Translations under genes and position numbers: made by a program
The notes under the pieces: model-generated
Database searches by the model: none
What the model was told of the DNA's origin: nothing
The model's input: only the letters and a program-made list of their open reading frames with translations
Assembly: GCF_019352175.1 (NCBI RefSeq)
Contig: NZ_JACBYI010000013.1
Coordinates: forward strand, 1 to 64,000
DNA: 64,000 nt
Direction of reading: 5' to 3'
Source: Paenibacillus sp. S150
Lineage (GTDB): Bacteria > Bacillota > Bacilli > Paenibacillales > Paenibacillaceae
In this document: piece after piece, positions 8,745-16,313 of the stretch
Layout: every line of letters begins with the position of its first letter
Numbering within the stretch: position 1 is the first letter of the stretch

Positions 8745-9557
8745 TTACAGCGGCAAATCCCGCCGCCGGAAAATCCGGATGCCGCCGGCAAAGGCCGCCA
8801 GACCGATCAGCAGCAGCCATAGACAGCTCTGCATGACATCCGCCGTACCCTGGACAATGGGGGCGGGGCGGTAGAAGCTGAACAGGGTGAAGAAACGCAG
8901 CGCATCCAGCTTATCGCTGATTTTGCCGAGCAGGTCCAGAGTGAAGAAGCCAAAGGTGATTGCGCCGGAGATGCCGAGCGCCTTCTTCTCGTCATTGCAT
9001 GCGCTGGAGACCAGGAAGCACAAGCCCCCGATGGCGAAGAACAGCAGGAAGGCCACGGTGTTCAGCTCGGTGAAGCGGCCCATGTCGAATTCGTATCTGG
9101 TGCCGAGGAACCAGCTTTTGCCGGCAAATCCCGACAGCAGGGTGACAGCCATTATAATGAAGAGGGAGGTGACCAGCACCATGGCTTGCGTGAACGCCAC
9201 CTTCCGGCGGGTTGTCGGGGTAGCCAGCAGATAGGCCATGGAGCCGCGGTCCACCAGCCGGGCCATCAGCTGCGTGGAGAGCTGAACGCAAACGATGGAC
9301 AGGATCAGTACCAGGATGAGACCGTAATATTCCCCGGAGATAAAAGCCTCCGCACTCGCAAAGCCGCTGTTCAGCCCGAACGCATTGCCTACCCCTTCCG
9401 GCATGGCCCGGACAAGCTCGTCAATGGCTTCCGCACTGCCGCCCAAGCCGGGATACAGCCAGATCATGAACACAATATAAAAAGCGGAGCCGAAGGCGTA
9501 GTTCATAATTCCCTTCAGGTTCACACGCATCATTTCTTTATAGAGGGGGAAATTCAT
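8745..9557 (-). CDS. ABC-2 type transporter permease
   Basis: 270 residues with about six hydrophobic segments (for example YYGLILVLILSIVCVQLS, AMVLVTSLFIIMAVTLLSG, NTVAFLLFFAIGGLCFLVSS and CLWLLLIGLAAFAGGIRIF). This is the pattern of ABC-2 exporters of the multidrug or lipid type, with the conserved soluble loop MARLVDRGSMAYLLATPTTR before the third segment. The start overlaps the stop of the ATPase gene (ATGA), so the two proteins are translated together. It should form an export complex with that ATPase in the membrane. The cargo is unknown; control by the divergent TetR suggests an inducing toxic compound. Confidence 0.85.
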   Translation of the reverse strand: MNFPLYKEMMRVNLKGIMNYAFGSAFYIVFMIWLYPGLGGSAEAIDELVRAMPEGVGNAFGLNSGFASAEAFISGEYYGLILVLILSIVCVQLSTQLMARLVDRGSMAYLLATPTTRRKVAFTQAMVLVTSLFIIMAVTLLSGFAGKSWFLGTRYEFDMGRFTELNTVAFLLFFAIGGLCFLVSSACNDEKKALGISGAITFGFFTLDLLGKISDKLDALRFFTLFSFYRPAPIVQGTADVMQSCLWLLLIGLAAFAGGIRIFRRRDLPL

Positions 9558-10441
9558 TGTACAGTCGCCTCGCGATCGTAATAATTCATGAAGATGTCTT
9601 CCAGATTCTGCGTGGAGATGTCGATGCTGCGGACGGCATAACGGGCAAGCTCCTGAGTGAATGCGGTGTAGCCGCCCTGTATGGCGATCTGTACCCGGTT
9701 GCCTTCCTGAGAATCGACCTGCAGCCCCGAGGCGGCAAACCGTGCAGCATCCTCCGGGGTTTCAAAAACAACCTCGAACAGCTTGCGCTGCATCGACTGC
9801 AGCTCATGGATGTTTTTGACGGCCACGATGCGCCCGTCCTTGATTATCGCGGCGCGGTCACAGGTGCGCTCGATCTCCTGGAAGCTGTGCGAGGACATCA
9901 GAAAGGTGGTTCCTGCGGCCTTTTCTTCCAGCACCAGCTCAATAAATATACGCTGCATCAGCGGATCAAGCCCGGAGGTGGGCTCATCCAGAATAATCAT
10001 CCCGGGGCTGTGCATGAAGGCGGCCACAATGCCGACCTTCTGCTTCATGCCCTTGGACATTTTGCGGATCGGCGTGGCGGCATCGAATTGCAGGCGCTGA
10101 ATCAGGCGCTCCCGCTTGGAGGTATCCTTCACTCCCTGCATCGAGGTCATGAAATTCAGAAAGCTTGTGCCGGTCATGCCGTCGATAAAATTAATCTCCC
10201 CCGGCAAATATCCGGTCAGCTTCTGCACCGTTCCCTGCCCCTTCCAGGCATCCAGCCCGCCGATGGTCACTGAGCCGCGATCCGGCTGCATAAACCCCAT
10301 GATATGCCGGATGGTTGTGGATTTGCCCGCCCCGTTGGGGCCGAGGAATCCGAACACCTCGCCTTTATTTACAGTGAACGATACATTGTCTATGCCTCTG
10401 CCGTTTGCAAACCGCTTGCTTAGCCCTTCAACCTTCAGCAT
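9554..10441 (-). CDS. ABC transporter ATP-binding protein (ABC-2 exporter)
   Basis: About 295 residues. Walker A GPNGAGKST, signature-region MSKGMKQKVGIVAAFMHSP, Walker B MIILDEPTSGLDP and switch His in MSSHSF are all present. This is the CcmA/BcrA-like class that pairs with ABC-2 permeases. A C-terminal extension (about 215-295) is typical of such exporters. The ATG at 10441 is preferred over one at 10459 because GAGGGGTGG precedes it. It is the first gene of a two-gene unit with the permease and diverges from a TetR gene. Palindromes in the shared upstream region point to TetR control. Confidence 0.9.
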   Translation of the reverse strand: MLKVEGLSKRFANGRGIDNVSFTVNKGEVFGFLGPNGAGKSTTIRHIMGFMQPDRGSVTIGGLDAWKGQGTVQKLTGYLPGEINFIDGMTGTSFLNFMTSMQGVKDTSKRERLIQRLQFDAATPIRKMSKGMKQKVGIVAAFMHSPGMIILDEPTSGLDPLMQRIFIELVLEEKAAGTTFLMSSHSFQEIERTCDRAAIIKDGRIVAVKNIHELQSMQRKLFEVVFETPEDAARFAASGLQVDSQEGNRVQIAIQGGYTAFTQELARYAVRSIDISTQNLEDIFMNYYDREATVQ

Positions 10442-10465
10442 GCCGCCACCCCTCGCCATAAAATA

Positions 10466-10493
10466 ATGAAATATTATTGATTGATTATTTCAT
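10466..10493. promoter_or_regulatory. Putative TetR operator 1
   Basis: ATGAAATA at 10466-10473 and TTATTTCAT at 10485-10493 form an inverted repeat just upstream of the ABC ATPase start. Confidence 0.5.
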
Positions 10494-10503
10494 ATGTTAT
10501 AAT
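10475..10503 (+). promoter_or_regulatory. Putative promoter for the TetR gene
   Basis: TATTGA (10475-10480), a 17-base spacer and TATAAT (10498-10503). The -35 box overlaps operator 1, which would allow autoregulation. Confidence 0.4.
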
Positions 10504-10548
10504 AGTCCCGGGATGATGCGAAGTCAACATAATTATGAAATTTTTTAT

Positions 10549-10562
10549 ATGGAATATTTCAT
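10549..10562. promoter_or_regulatory. Putative TetR operator 2
   Basis: ATGGAATATTTCAT is a 14-bp palindrome with one mismatch and shares its ATGAAATA/TATTTCAT half sites with operator 1. It lies 46 bp upstream of the TetR start. Confidence 0.5.
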
Positions 10563-10607
10563 TAATTTTAAAATAGTGCAATCATTATAGAGGTTAGGGT
10601 GAAGCAA

Positions 10608-11210
10608 ATGAACGGATTCGAGAAGCGGGCCGCTCTGATCAGGAGCAAAATTATGAAGACGACGATGGAGCTGCTGAAGACCTGGGAGGCCAGACGGCTG
10701 CGGATTGCCGATATTGCCAAGGCGGCGGGGGTATCCCAGGTGACAATCTACAATTATTTTGGCAGCAAGGAGGCGCTGCTCAGCGAGTCCTTTAAGGATT
10801 TTGTGGACGAAGCCATTCTGGAGTTCGAGGAAGAGATGCGGCTGCGGAAAACCTTGAAGGAGCGGGTCACCTACTTTATTTTCAAGGATAAGGAAGCCTA
10901 CTCCAGTCTGGACCCTGCGCTTGTCAAAGAGCTTATGGTCGAGGATCAGGTCATGTACCAGTACATTCAGCAGCAGTATGATGACAGGATGGTGCCGCTG
11001 ATGGCCCAAATGGTGGCGGAGGGCAAGGCGAGCGGAGAAATTTCACAAAAGGTGTCTGTGGAAGCGGTGCTGCTGATGATTCAGATGTATATCAAGAGCT
11101 CGGGAGAGATGCTGGACAGCGTGGCGAAGCATGAGGACAAGGAGAAATTTCTGGATGAGCTGTTTCATATATTTTTCTATGGGCTGTGCGGACGGGAGCT
11201 GGAGGAATGA
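10608..11210 (+). CDS. TetR/AcrR-family regulator
   Basis: 200 residues. The N-terminal helix-turn-helix reads LRIADIAKAAGVSQVTIYNY then FGSKEALLSESF, the classic TetR pattern. The C-terminal part is helical and of normal length for ligand binding. ATG at 10608 follows AGGTTAGGGTGA; a GTG at 10599 is the alternative start. It diverges from the ABC-2 exporter operon, and two related palindromes lie between them, so it most likely represses the exporter and itself until a substrate binds. The inducer cannot be told from sequence. Confidence 0.88.
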   Translation: MNGFEKRAALIRSKIMKTTMELLKTWEARRLRIADIAKAAGVSQVTIYNYFGSKEALLSESFKDFVDEAILEFEEEMRLRKTLKERVTYFIFKDKEAYSSLDPALVKELMVEDQVMYQYIQQQYDDRMVPLMAQMVAEGKASGEISQKVSVEAVLLMIQMYIKSSGEMLDSVAKHEDKEKFLDELFHIFFYGLCGRELEE

Positions 11211-11323
11211 AGAGCGGATGCTGTTAAAATAAAATACAGCCCCGGCCGGAGTGCCCCGCTTCTAAAACCTGGCAGCGGGCGATCGGCTCTGGAGCTGTAC
11301 CGGCGGAACCGGAGGATTGCGGG

Positions 11324-11779
11324 TTAGAGCAGAGTTTTGAAGCTGTGACGGATTACATCGCCCCGGCTGATAATGCCGACAAGCACACGGCTGCGCTCCA
11401 CCGGGACCTTTTTGATCTGTTTTTTGCCGAGAATGGCGGCAATTCGTTCAATATCCTCGTCCCAGGGAACGGTGATGACCTTCTTCTTGGCGATAGCCAT
11501 GACGTTCAGGTCCAGCAGTCTGCGGGTGCGTTCCTCAAACTCCTCGTTATCCCCGACGAATACGTTGATCTGAAAAAAGGAATCGACGATCAGATCCTCA
11601 TGTCTGCCGATATAGCGCATAATATCCCCATCGCTTAAATACGCGACAATTTCATTTCTGTCATTGACTACAGGCATGCCGCTGATCCGGTATTGAATGC
11701 ATCTCTCGATAAAGGTGCGGACCGTATCGGCTTCCTTGACCTTGTATACCTGTCTGACCATAAATTCATGAGCCTTCAT
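11324..11779 (-). CDS. CBS-domain protein
   Basis: 151 residues made of two CBS motifs: ISGMPVVNDRNEIVAYLSDG then DIMRYI, and IKKVPVERSRVLVGIISRGD then VIRH. CBS pairs (Bateman modules) bind adenosyl nucleotides and regulate other proteins; this one has no attached effector domain. ATG at 11779 has GGAGGGA 5 bases upstream, while the frame further 5' runs into the regulatory region. It diverges from a MarR regulator, and both promoters overlap palindromes built on TTGTATAAT, so MarR control is likely. The partner protein is unknown. Confidence 0.85.
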   Translation of the reverse strand: MKAHEFMVRQVYKVKEADTVRTFIERCIQYRISGMPVVNDRNEIVAYLSDGDIMRYIGRHEDLIVDSFFQINVFVGDNEEFEERTRRLLDLNVMAIAKKKVITVPWDEDIERIAAILGKKQIKKVPVERSRVLVGIISRGDVIRHSFKTLL

Positions 11780-11814
11780 AATTTCCCTCCGCAGCGTGGC
11801 ATTCCGGCAAATAA

Positions 11815-11850
11815 CTTGTATAATGAAAGTATATACTTGTATTATACAAG
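11815..11850. promoter_or_regulatory. Divergent promoter/MarR operator region
   Basis: CTTGTATAAT (11815-11824) and ATTATACAAG (11841-11850) are exact inverted arms. Within the right arm CTTGTATTATACAAG (11836-11850) is itself a near-perfect 15-bp dyad. On the plus strand TTGTAT, an 18-base spacer and TATTAT make a promoter for marR; the symmetry gives a matching promoter toward the CBS gene. Confidence 0.6.
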
Positions 11851-11910
11851 CGGAAATGGTAATGTCAATGATCATACTATGCATTTTTACTAAGAGAGGA
11901 TACTGCTGTC

Positions 11911-12345
11911 ATGGGAAATTCAGTGGATGTCATAGAACTGGAGATGGCCATTCTGGTGCGCAATCTGGTTTCAATGACCACCTATAAAAAAATCGGCAAT
12001 CTGGACCGCTCGGCCTATCTGCTGCTGCATCAAATCGCCTCCCGGGGCTCAGCCGGGGTGAAGGCACTGTCCGATGAATTCCATCTGGATATTTCAACGG
12101 TAAGCAGACAGGCGGCGGCGCTGGAACAAAAGGGTTATGTCAGCCGTATTCCGGACCCGCTGGACGGGCGGGCTTATTCGCTGCAGATGACGGACCTGGG
12201 CGAGGAAGTGCTGAATGAGAACAAGCAGGCGCGGCAGGAGAGCATAGGGAAAATGCTCAGCAGCTGGAGCGATGGGGAACGCGTGATTTTTGGCGAGCTT
12301 TTGCGGAAATTCAATACTGCCATTCTTGAAGAAGCACCGGAGTAG
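11911..12345 (+). CDS. MarR-family regulator
   Basis: 144 residues. The winged helix reads LSDEFHLDISTVSRQAAALE then QKGYVSRIPDPLDGRAYSLQ, including the D-x-R-A/S wing motif. Length and layout are normal for MarR dimers. AGAGAGGA lies upstream of the ATG at a slightly long spacing. It diverges from the CBS gene with a palindromic region between, which suggests autoregulation and control of that gene. No Cys suited to redox sensing is seen, so a small ligand or protein signal is more likely. Confidence 0.88.
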   Translation: MGNSVDVIELEMAILVRNLVSMTTYKKIGNLDRSAYLLLHQIASRGSAGVKALSDEFHLDISTVSRQAAALEQKGYVSRIPDPLDGRAYSLQMTDLGEEVLNENKQARQESIGKMLSSWSDGERVIFGELLRKFNTAILEEAPE

Positions 12346-12449
12346 GACTGGCTGCTTCAGTACTGGTGAATTTTTTTTTGCACCCGCATAGGCCGGCCTA
12401 AGCAGGCAGCTTACCGTCCGCTCCGTCTTTGATATTTAGGCAGGTATGA

Positions 12450-12496
12450 TTGCAGGCAAAGAGCTCCCGGCAAGCACGGGGGCTCTTTGCCTGCAA
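12450..12496 (+). other. Strong hairpin without a U tract
   Basis: About 20 paired bases: TTGCAGGCAAAGAGCTCCCG against CGGGGGCTCTTTGCCTGCAA with a 7-base loop. It lacks a T run, so it is not a classical terminator. It sits between marR and the sugar permease gene and could be a bidirectional terminator, a processing site or a regulatory leader element. Apart from this hairpin I see nothing in 12346-12639. Confidence 0.7.
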
Positions 12497-12639
12497 CGCT
12501 CCGGAAAGGACATGCGTCTGCCTCCGCAACTTCCAATCAAAACGATATAAATCCAACCGTTGTTATATGGATGCGCTTTCAAGCGGGCTTTATACTGTAC
12601 ATAAATAGAATAAATCAAGCTGCTGAAAGAGGTGATGAA

Positions 12640-13533
12640 ATGCCAGAAAAACTATCCAAATACCGTTGGCAATACATGATGCTTCTGCCAGCCGTGGTGC
12701 TGCTGTTCCTGTTCAATTATATTCCCATGGCCGGTATTCAAGTTGCTTTCAAGGACTTTCATATCGGCGGGACGATTTGGAGCAGCTCATGGGTGGGCAC
12801 GGAAAATTTTTCTTTTTTGCAGGATAGCCAATTCTGGGTGGTGGTGCGCAATACGATATATATCGCCCTGCTGAAATTTATATTCGGGTTTCCCGCGCCG
12901 ATTATTCTGGCCCTGCTGATTAACGAGGTCAGGAACAATGCCTTCAAGCGCTTTGTCCAGTCCGTCAGCTATCTGCCCCACTTCTTCTCGTGGATCGTGG
13001 TCGCCTATATCCTGCAGTCCCTGCTGACCCTGGACGGCGGTCTAATCAACCAGCTTATCGTCAATCTGGGCGGCGATCCGGTGTTTTTTCTCGGCTCGAC
13101 GGAGTGGTTCCGGCCGATGGTTGTGGTCAGCGGCTTGTGGAAGGAGGTGGGCTGGAATACGATCCTGTATCTGGCGGCGATCACAACCATTGATCCCCAG
13201 CTGTATGAAGCCGCCAAGGTCGAAGGGGCCGGGCGAATGGCTCAAATCCGCCATATCACCCTGCCGGGCATGATGCCGACGATATCCATTGTGCTGATTC
13301 TGAGCATGCCAAGCCTGATTACAGTCGGGATGGACCAGATTTATCCGCTGATGAATCCGGCCAACCAGCCGGTGGCGGATGTGCTCGATACCTACATTCT
13401 CCGCAGCGGCCTGCAGCAGGGCTATTTCGGAATGGCGACGGCGGTGGGCCTGCTGTCTTCGGTAATCAGCCTGCTTCTGGTGCTTGTGACGAACCAGCTG
13501 GGGCGCAAATTCAACGGAGAGGGGCTGTGGTAG
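12640..13533 (+). CDS. Sugar ABC transporter permease (LplB/YtlB type)
   Basis: 297 residues with about six membrane spans, beginning WQYMMLLPAVVLLFLFNYIP. The cytoplasmic EAA loop reads YEAAKVEGAGRMAQIRHITL, diagnostic for binding-protein-dependent permeases. It resembles the B. subtilis LplB class used for oligosaccharides and aldouronates. The ATG at 12640 follows AGAGGTGAT; the frame is open 5' but has no site. The second permease starts 2 bp after its stop, and the binding lipoprotein follows. A dedicated ATPase is not in the window; this class usually shares MsmX-like ATPases. Confidence 0.9.
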   Translation: MPEKLSKYRWQYMMLLPAVVLLFLFNYIPMAGIQVAFKDFHIGGTIWSSSWVGTENFSFLQDSQFWVVVRNTIYIALLKFIFGFPAPIILALLINEVRNNAFKRFVQSVSYLPHFFSWIVVAYILQSLLTLDGGLINQLIVNLGGDPVFFLGSTEWFRPMVVVSGLWKEVGWNTILYLAAITTIDPQLYEAAKVEGAGRMAQIRHITLPGMMPTISIVLILSMPSLITVGMDQIYPLMNPANQPVADVLDTYILRSGLQQGYFGMATAVGLLSSVISLLLVLVTNQLGRKFNGEGLW

Positions 13534-13534
13534 C

Positions 13535-14431
13535 ATGAAAACCTCAACAAAAGACAAGGCCGCACAGCTTGTCATTATTCTGCTCCTGACCCTCCTTTGC
13601 GTCTCGGTCATCTATCCGTTTCTATATATGCTGGCTGTCTCGCTGAACGTCGGCAGTGATGCCGCCAAAGGCGGAGTCTATCTGTGGCCGCGGGAATTTA
13701 CCCTGTACAACTATGAAATCGTGCTCGGCAACGCCGTTATCCGCCATGCCTACCTGATTACGGTCTTCCGGACCCTGCTCGGGACAATTATCGGGCTGCT
13801 GGTCACGCTTCTCGCGGCCTATGGCTTGTCCTACCGGCAGCTGCCGCTCAGACGGCAGATTCTCGGCTATGTCCTGATCACCATGCTGTTCAGCGGCGGA
13901 TTGATTCCGCTCTATATCCAGCTTAACCACCTGTCTCTGCTCAACTCGTTCTGGGTATACATCATTCCTTCGGCGTTCTCGGCCTGGAATATGTTTGTCA
14001 TGATGAAGTTCATTCAGGGCATTCCCGAGGCGCTGATCGAATCGGCTGAAATCGACGGCGCGAATCCGCTGCGGATTCTGCTTATCATCGTGATGCCGCT
14101 CTCCAAGCCCATGCTGGCAGCGCTGGGCCTGTTCACCGCAGTCTGGCACTGGAACGACTGGTTTGCCGGGGCCTTTTATGTGACCGACCAGAATCTGATT
14201 CCGGTGCAGACCTTCCTGCAGCAGCTGCTGTCGGCCCAGGATATCTCGGCGGTTCTCGGCTCGAACAACAATCAGGAAGCGCTGGCCCGGGGAAGCATGC
14301 TCTCCAATGTGACCTTAATGTCCGTCAAGATGGCCACCGTAATGGTCAGCGCGCTTCCCATCCTCTGCGTGTATCCTTTTTTGCAGAAGTATTTTGTCAA
14401 AGGGGTGCTGATCGGCTCCGTTAAAGGCTGA
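13535..14431 (+). CDS. Sugar ABC transporter permease (LplC type)
   Basis: 298 residues with six predicted spans, first TM LVIILLLTLLCVSVIYPFLY. The EAA loop reads LIESAEIDGANPLRILLIIV, and the C-terminus KYFVKGVLIGSVKG is typical of the LplC/YtcP group. It pairs with the preceding permease to form the translocation pore. Ribosome binding site GAGAGGGG lies in the 3' end of the upstream gene, so translation is probably coupled. Substrate is not determined by sequence; the alpha-galactosidase region downstream suggests a galactoside or mannan-derived oligosaccharide. Confidence 0.9.
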   Translation: MKTSTKDKAAQLVIILLLTLLCVSVIYPFLYMLAVSLNVGSDAAKGGVYLWPREFTLYNYEIVLGNAVIRHAYLITVFRTLLGTIIGLLVTLLAAYGLSYRQLPLRRQILGYVLITMLFSGGLIPLYIQLNHLSLLNSFWVYIIPSAFSAWNMFVMMKFIQGIPEALIESAEIDGANPLRILLIIVMPLSKPMLAALGLFTAVWHWNDWFAGAFYVTDQNLIPVQTFLQQLLSAQDISAVLGSNNNQEALARGSMLSNVTLMSVKMATVMVSALPILCVYPFLQKYFVKGVLIGSVKG

Positions 14432-14502
14432 GGAAGCAAGGAAATGTGCACCGGGTATAAGGAAATTTTGATACCAATTCTGAATCAAGAGGGGGACAAA
14501 TC

Positions 14503-16167
14503 GTGAAGTTGCATACCGTGAAATTGCATACATGGAGAAGCAAGGGGGCGGCGGTTCTGGCCATGGCCGTGCTGTTGTCCGGATTGACGGCCTGCTCGGG
14601 CAAGGCAGACGAGCCGGCGGGTGAAGGGGCCGGGGCCTCCAATACCTTCAAGCTGTGGCTGGGCTGGCCGGCGATGCTCAACAATGACAGCATGGTCCAG
14701 AAGTATTGGAGAGAACAGGAGCCGGGCGTTGACGTACAGCTTGAGGCTACACAGGGCGATGCCATGACCGAGCTGAATCTGAAGCTGAATACCGGCGGCT
14801 TTGAGGATGCGGCGATATTCGCACGCGGTGATGTGGTAACGAACGCAATGATCCGCTCGAACAGTGTTCTTTCACTGGAGCAGTATTTCGATATGCCGGA
14901 CAAATATCCGGGGCTTGCCGCAATTCCGAGGCTGTATCTGGAGCAAATGAAGGATGCCGACGGACATATCTGGTCGATTCCGACTTGGTTTGACCAGAAC
15001 CCGGAGGACCCGTGGCCGGGCTGGGCTTCCTACGGCTGGTTCATCCGTGCCGATGTGCTGGAGAAGACGGGTATGACCAAGGATGAGCTGAAGACTATGG
15101 ACGGTGTGGAAAAATATTTCAGACTGGCGGCGGAGCAAAAGGACGCAGCGGGTAAAAACCTGCTTCCGCTCAGCTTTCTGTCCGATGCCAATGATGAAAA
15201 TGTGATTCTGAGCACCTTCGGCGTGACCGTTGGCTCCGCAGGCGGCGTCATTCCGGTGGAGAAGAATGCCGACGGCTACCAGTTTATTTATGACAATCCC
15301 CAATATAAAGCCGCCTACCAGTGGATGAACAAGATGTACAGGGAAGGCCTGATGGACCCGGAAGCGATTACGGACAAGAAGGAACGCTACAAGGAAAAGA
15401 ACAAAAGCGGCCGCATAGCCATGAATGCGGGCGGTTTCTTCAACATGGATGCTACCCTGTGGGAGGTGCTGGACGGACCCACGGAACCTGCCTGGTATTA
15501 TGAGGCCATTCCGTATCCGCAGATCAGCGGTGTGGACGGTGTCGGAGCCAATCAGATCATCAATCCGTATCCGGCCAATGATGTATATATCAACAAAAAT
15601 ACAAAGAATCTGGAGGCGATCCTCTCCTTCTTCGACTACACGCTGCAGCAGAAGCCGGAGCAGCAGCAGGTGGTAAATGAAGGCCCGGCCGGCGTGTTCT
15701 GGGATTGGGTGGACCAGCCGCTCGGAAAATGGCTGTATACGGATGAAAATTACCAGCAGCTGCGTAATTCCGGTGATCAGGCCAAGAAGGCCAGCACAAC
15801 GCCCGAGCTCTACGCCGTCTCTTCCTACAGCAACGAGTGGTATCCGTGGTGGAATTACGGCGTCACCGAACCGGAGGGGAGGCTCAAGACCATTGAATTC
15901 ACCGAGGCGCTCGGCAAGATGGGCGGTATCCGTGTAGCCGAGGATTATGATATGGTGAAAGCCAAGCCGGGCGGCCTATGGGAGAAATATCTGCCCGAGC
16001 TGGAAAATGTGCGCAAGGAGTACAAGGCCAAGCTGATCATGGCCGGCGATGAGGCGCAATTTGAGCAGGTCTGGACGGATTTTCAGTCCGCACTGGAGAA
16101 GCGTGCGCACTGGAGCGGGCTTAAGCAGGAATGGCACGAGGAATTGCAAAGCCTGTCCAGCAGCTAG
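14503..16167 (+). CDS. Extracellular solute-binding lipoprotein (LplA type)
   Basis: 554 residues. The signal peptide ends in the lipobox LTAC (Cys31), so the protein is lipid-anchored outside the membrane. Its large size, FKLWLGWPAMLNNDS start of the mature fold, and paired use with LplB/LplC permeases fit the oligosaccharide-binding group. GTG at 14503 follows AGAGGGGGA. It delivers substrate to the two permeases just upstream. A hairpin follows at 16214-16249 before the sensor kinase gene, which could lower kinase expression relative to the transporter. Confidence 0.9.
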   Translation: MKLHTVKLHTWRSKGAAVLAMAVLLSGLTACSGKADEPAGEGAGASNTFKLWLGWPAMLNNDSMVQKYWREQEPGVDVQLEATQGDAMTELNLKLNTGGFEDAAIFARGDVVTNAMIRSNSVLSLEQYFDMPDKYPGLAAIPRLYLEQMKDADGHIWSIPTWFDQNPEDPWPGWASYGWFIRADVLEKTGMTKDELKTMDGVEKYFRLAAEQKDAAGKNLLPLSFLSDANDENVILSTFGVTVGSAGGVIPVEKNADGYQFIYDNPQYKAAYQWMNKMYREGLMDPEAITDKKERYKEKNKSGRIAMNAGGFFNMDATLWEVLDGPTEPAWYYEAIPYPQISGVDGVGANQIINPYPANDVYINKNTKNLEAILSFFDYTLQQKPEQQQVVNEGPAGVFWDWVDQPLGKWLYTDENYQQLRNSGDQAKKASTTPELYAVSSYSNEWYPWWNYGVTEPEGRLKTIEFTEALGKMGGIRVAEDYDMVKAKPGGLWEKYLPELENVRKEYKAKLIMAGDEAQFEQVWTDFQSALEKRAHWSGLKQEWHEELQSLSSS

Positions 16168-16213
16168 AGGTTCCGGTTCTTGTTGAAGGCACCGGCAAGG
16201 CGGCATATAGGAT

Positions 16214-16253
16214 AACGGGAACCTTTCCGCGTCGGGAAGGCTTCCCGTTTATT
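16214..16253 (+). terminator. Hairpin between binding protein and kinase genes
   Basis: AACGGGAA (16214-16221) pairs with TTCCCGTT (16242-16249), with further pairing inside (CTTTCC/GGGAAG) and a short T-rich tail TTTATT. Likely a terminator or attenuator. Confidence 0.6.
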
Positions 16254-16313
16254 CCTGCTTGAGGGAAGCATTGCGGGACAGCATTGCTGTTGCTGTGAAA
16301 GGAGGCTTGAGCC

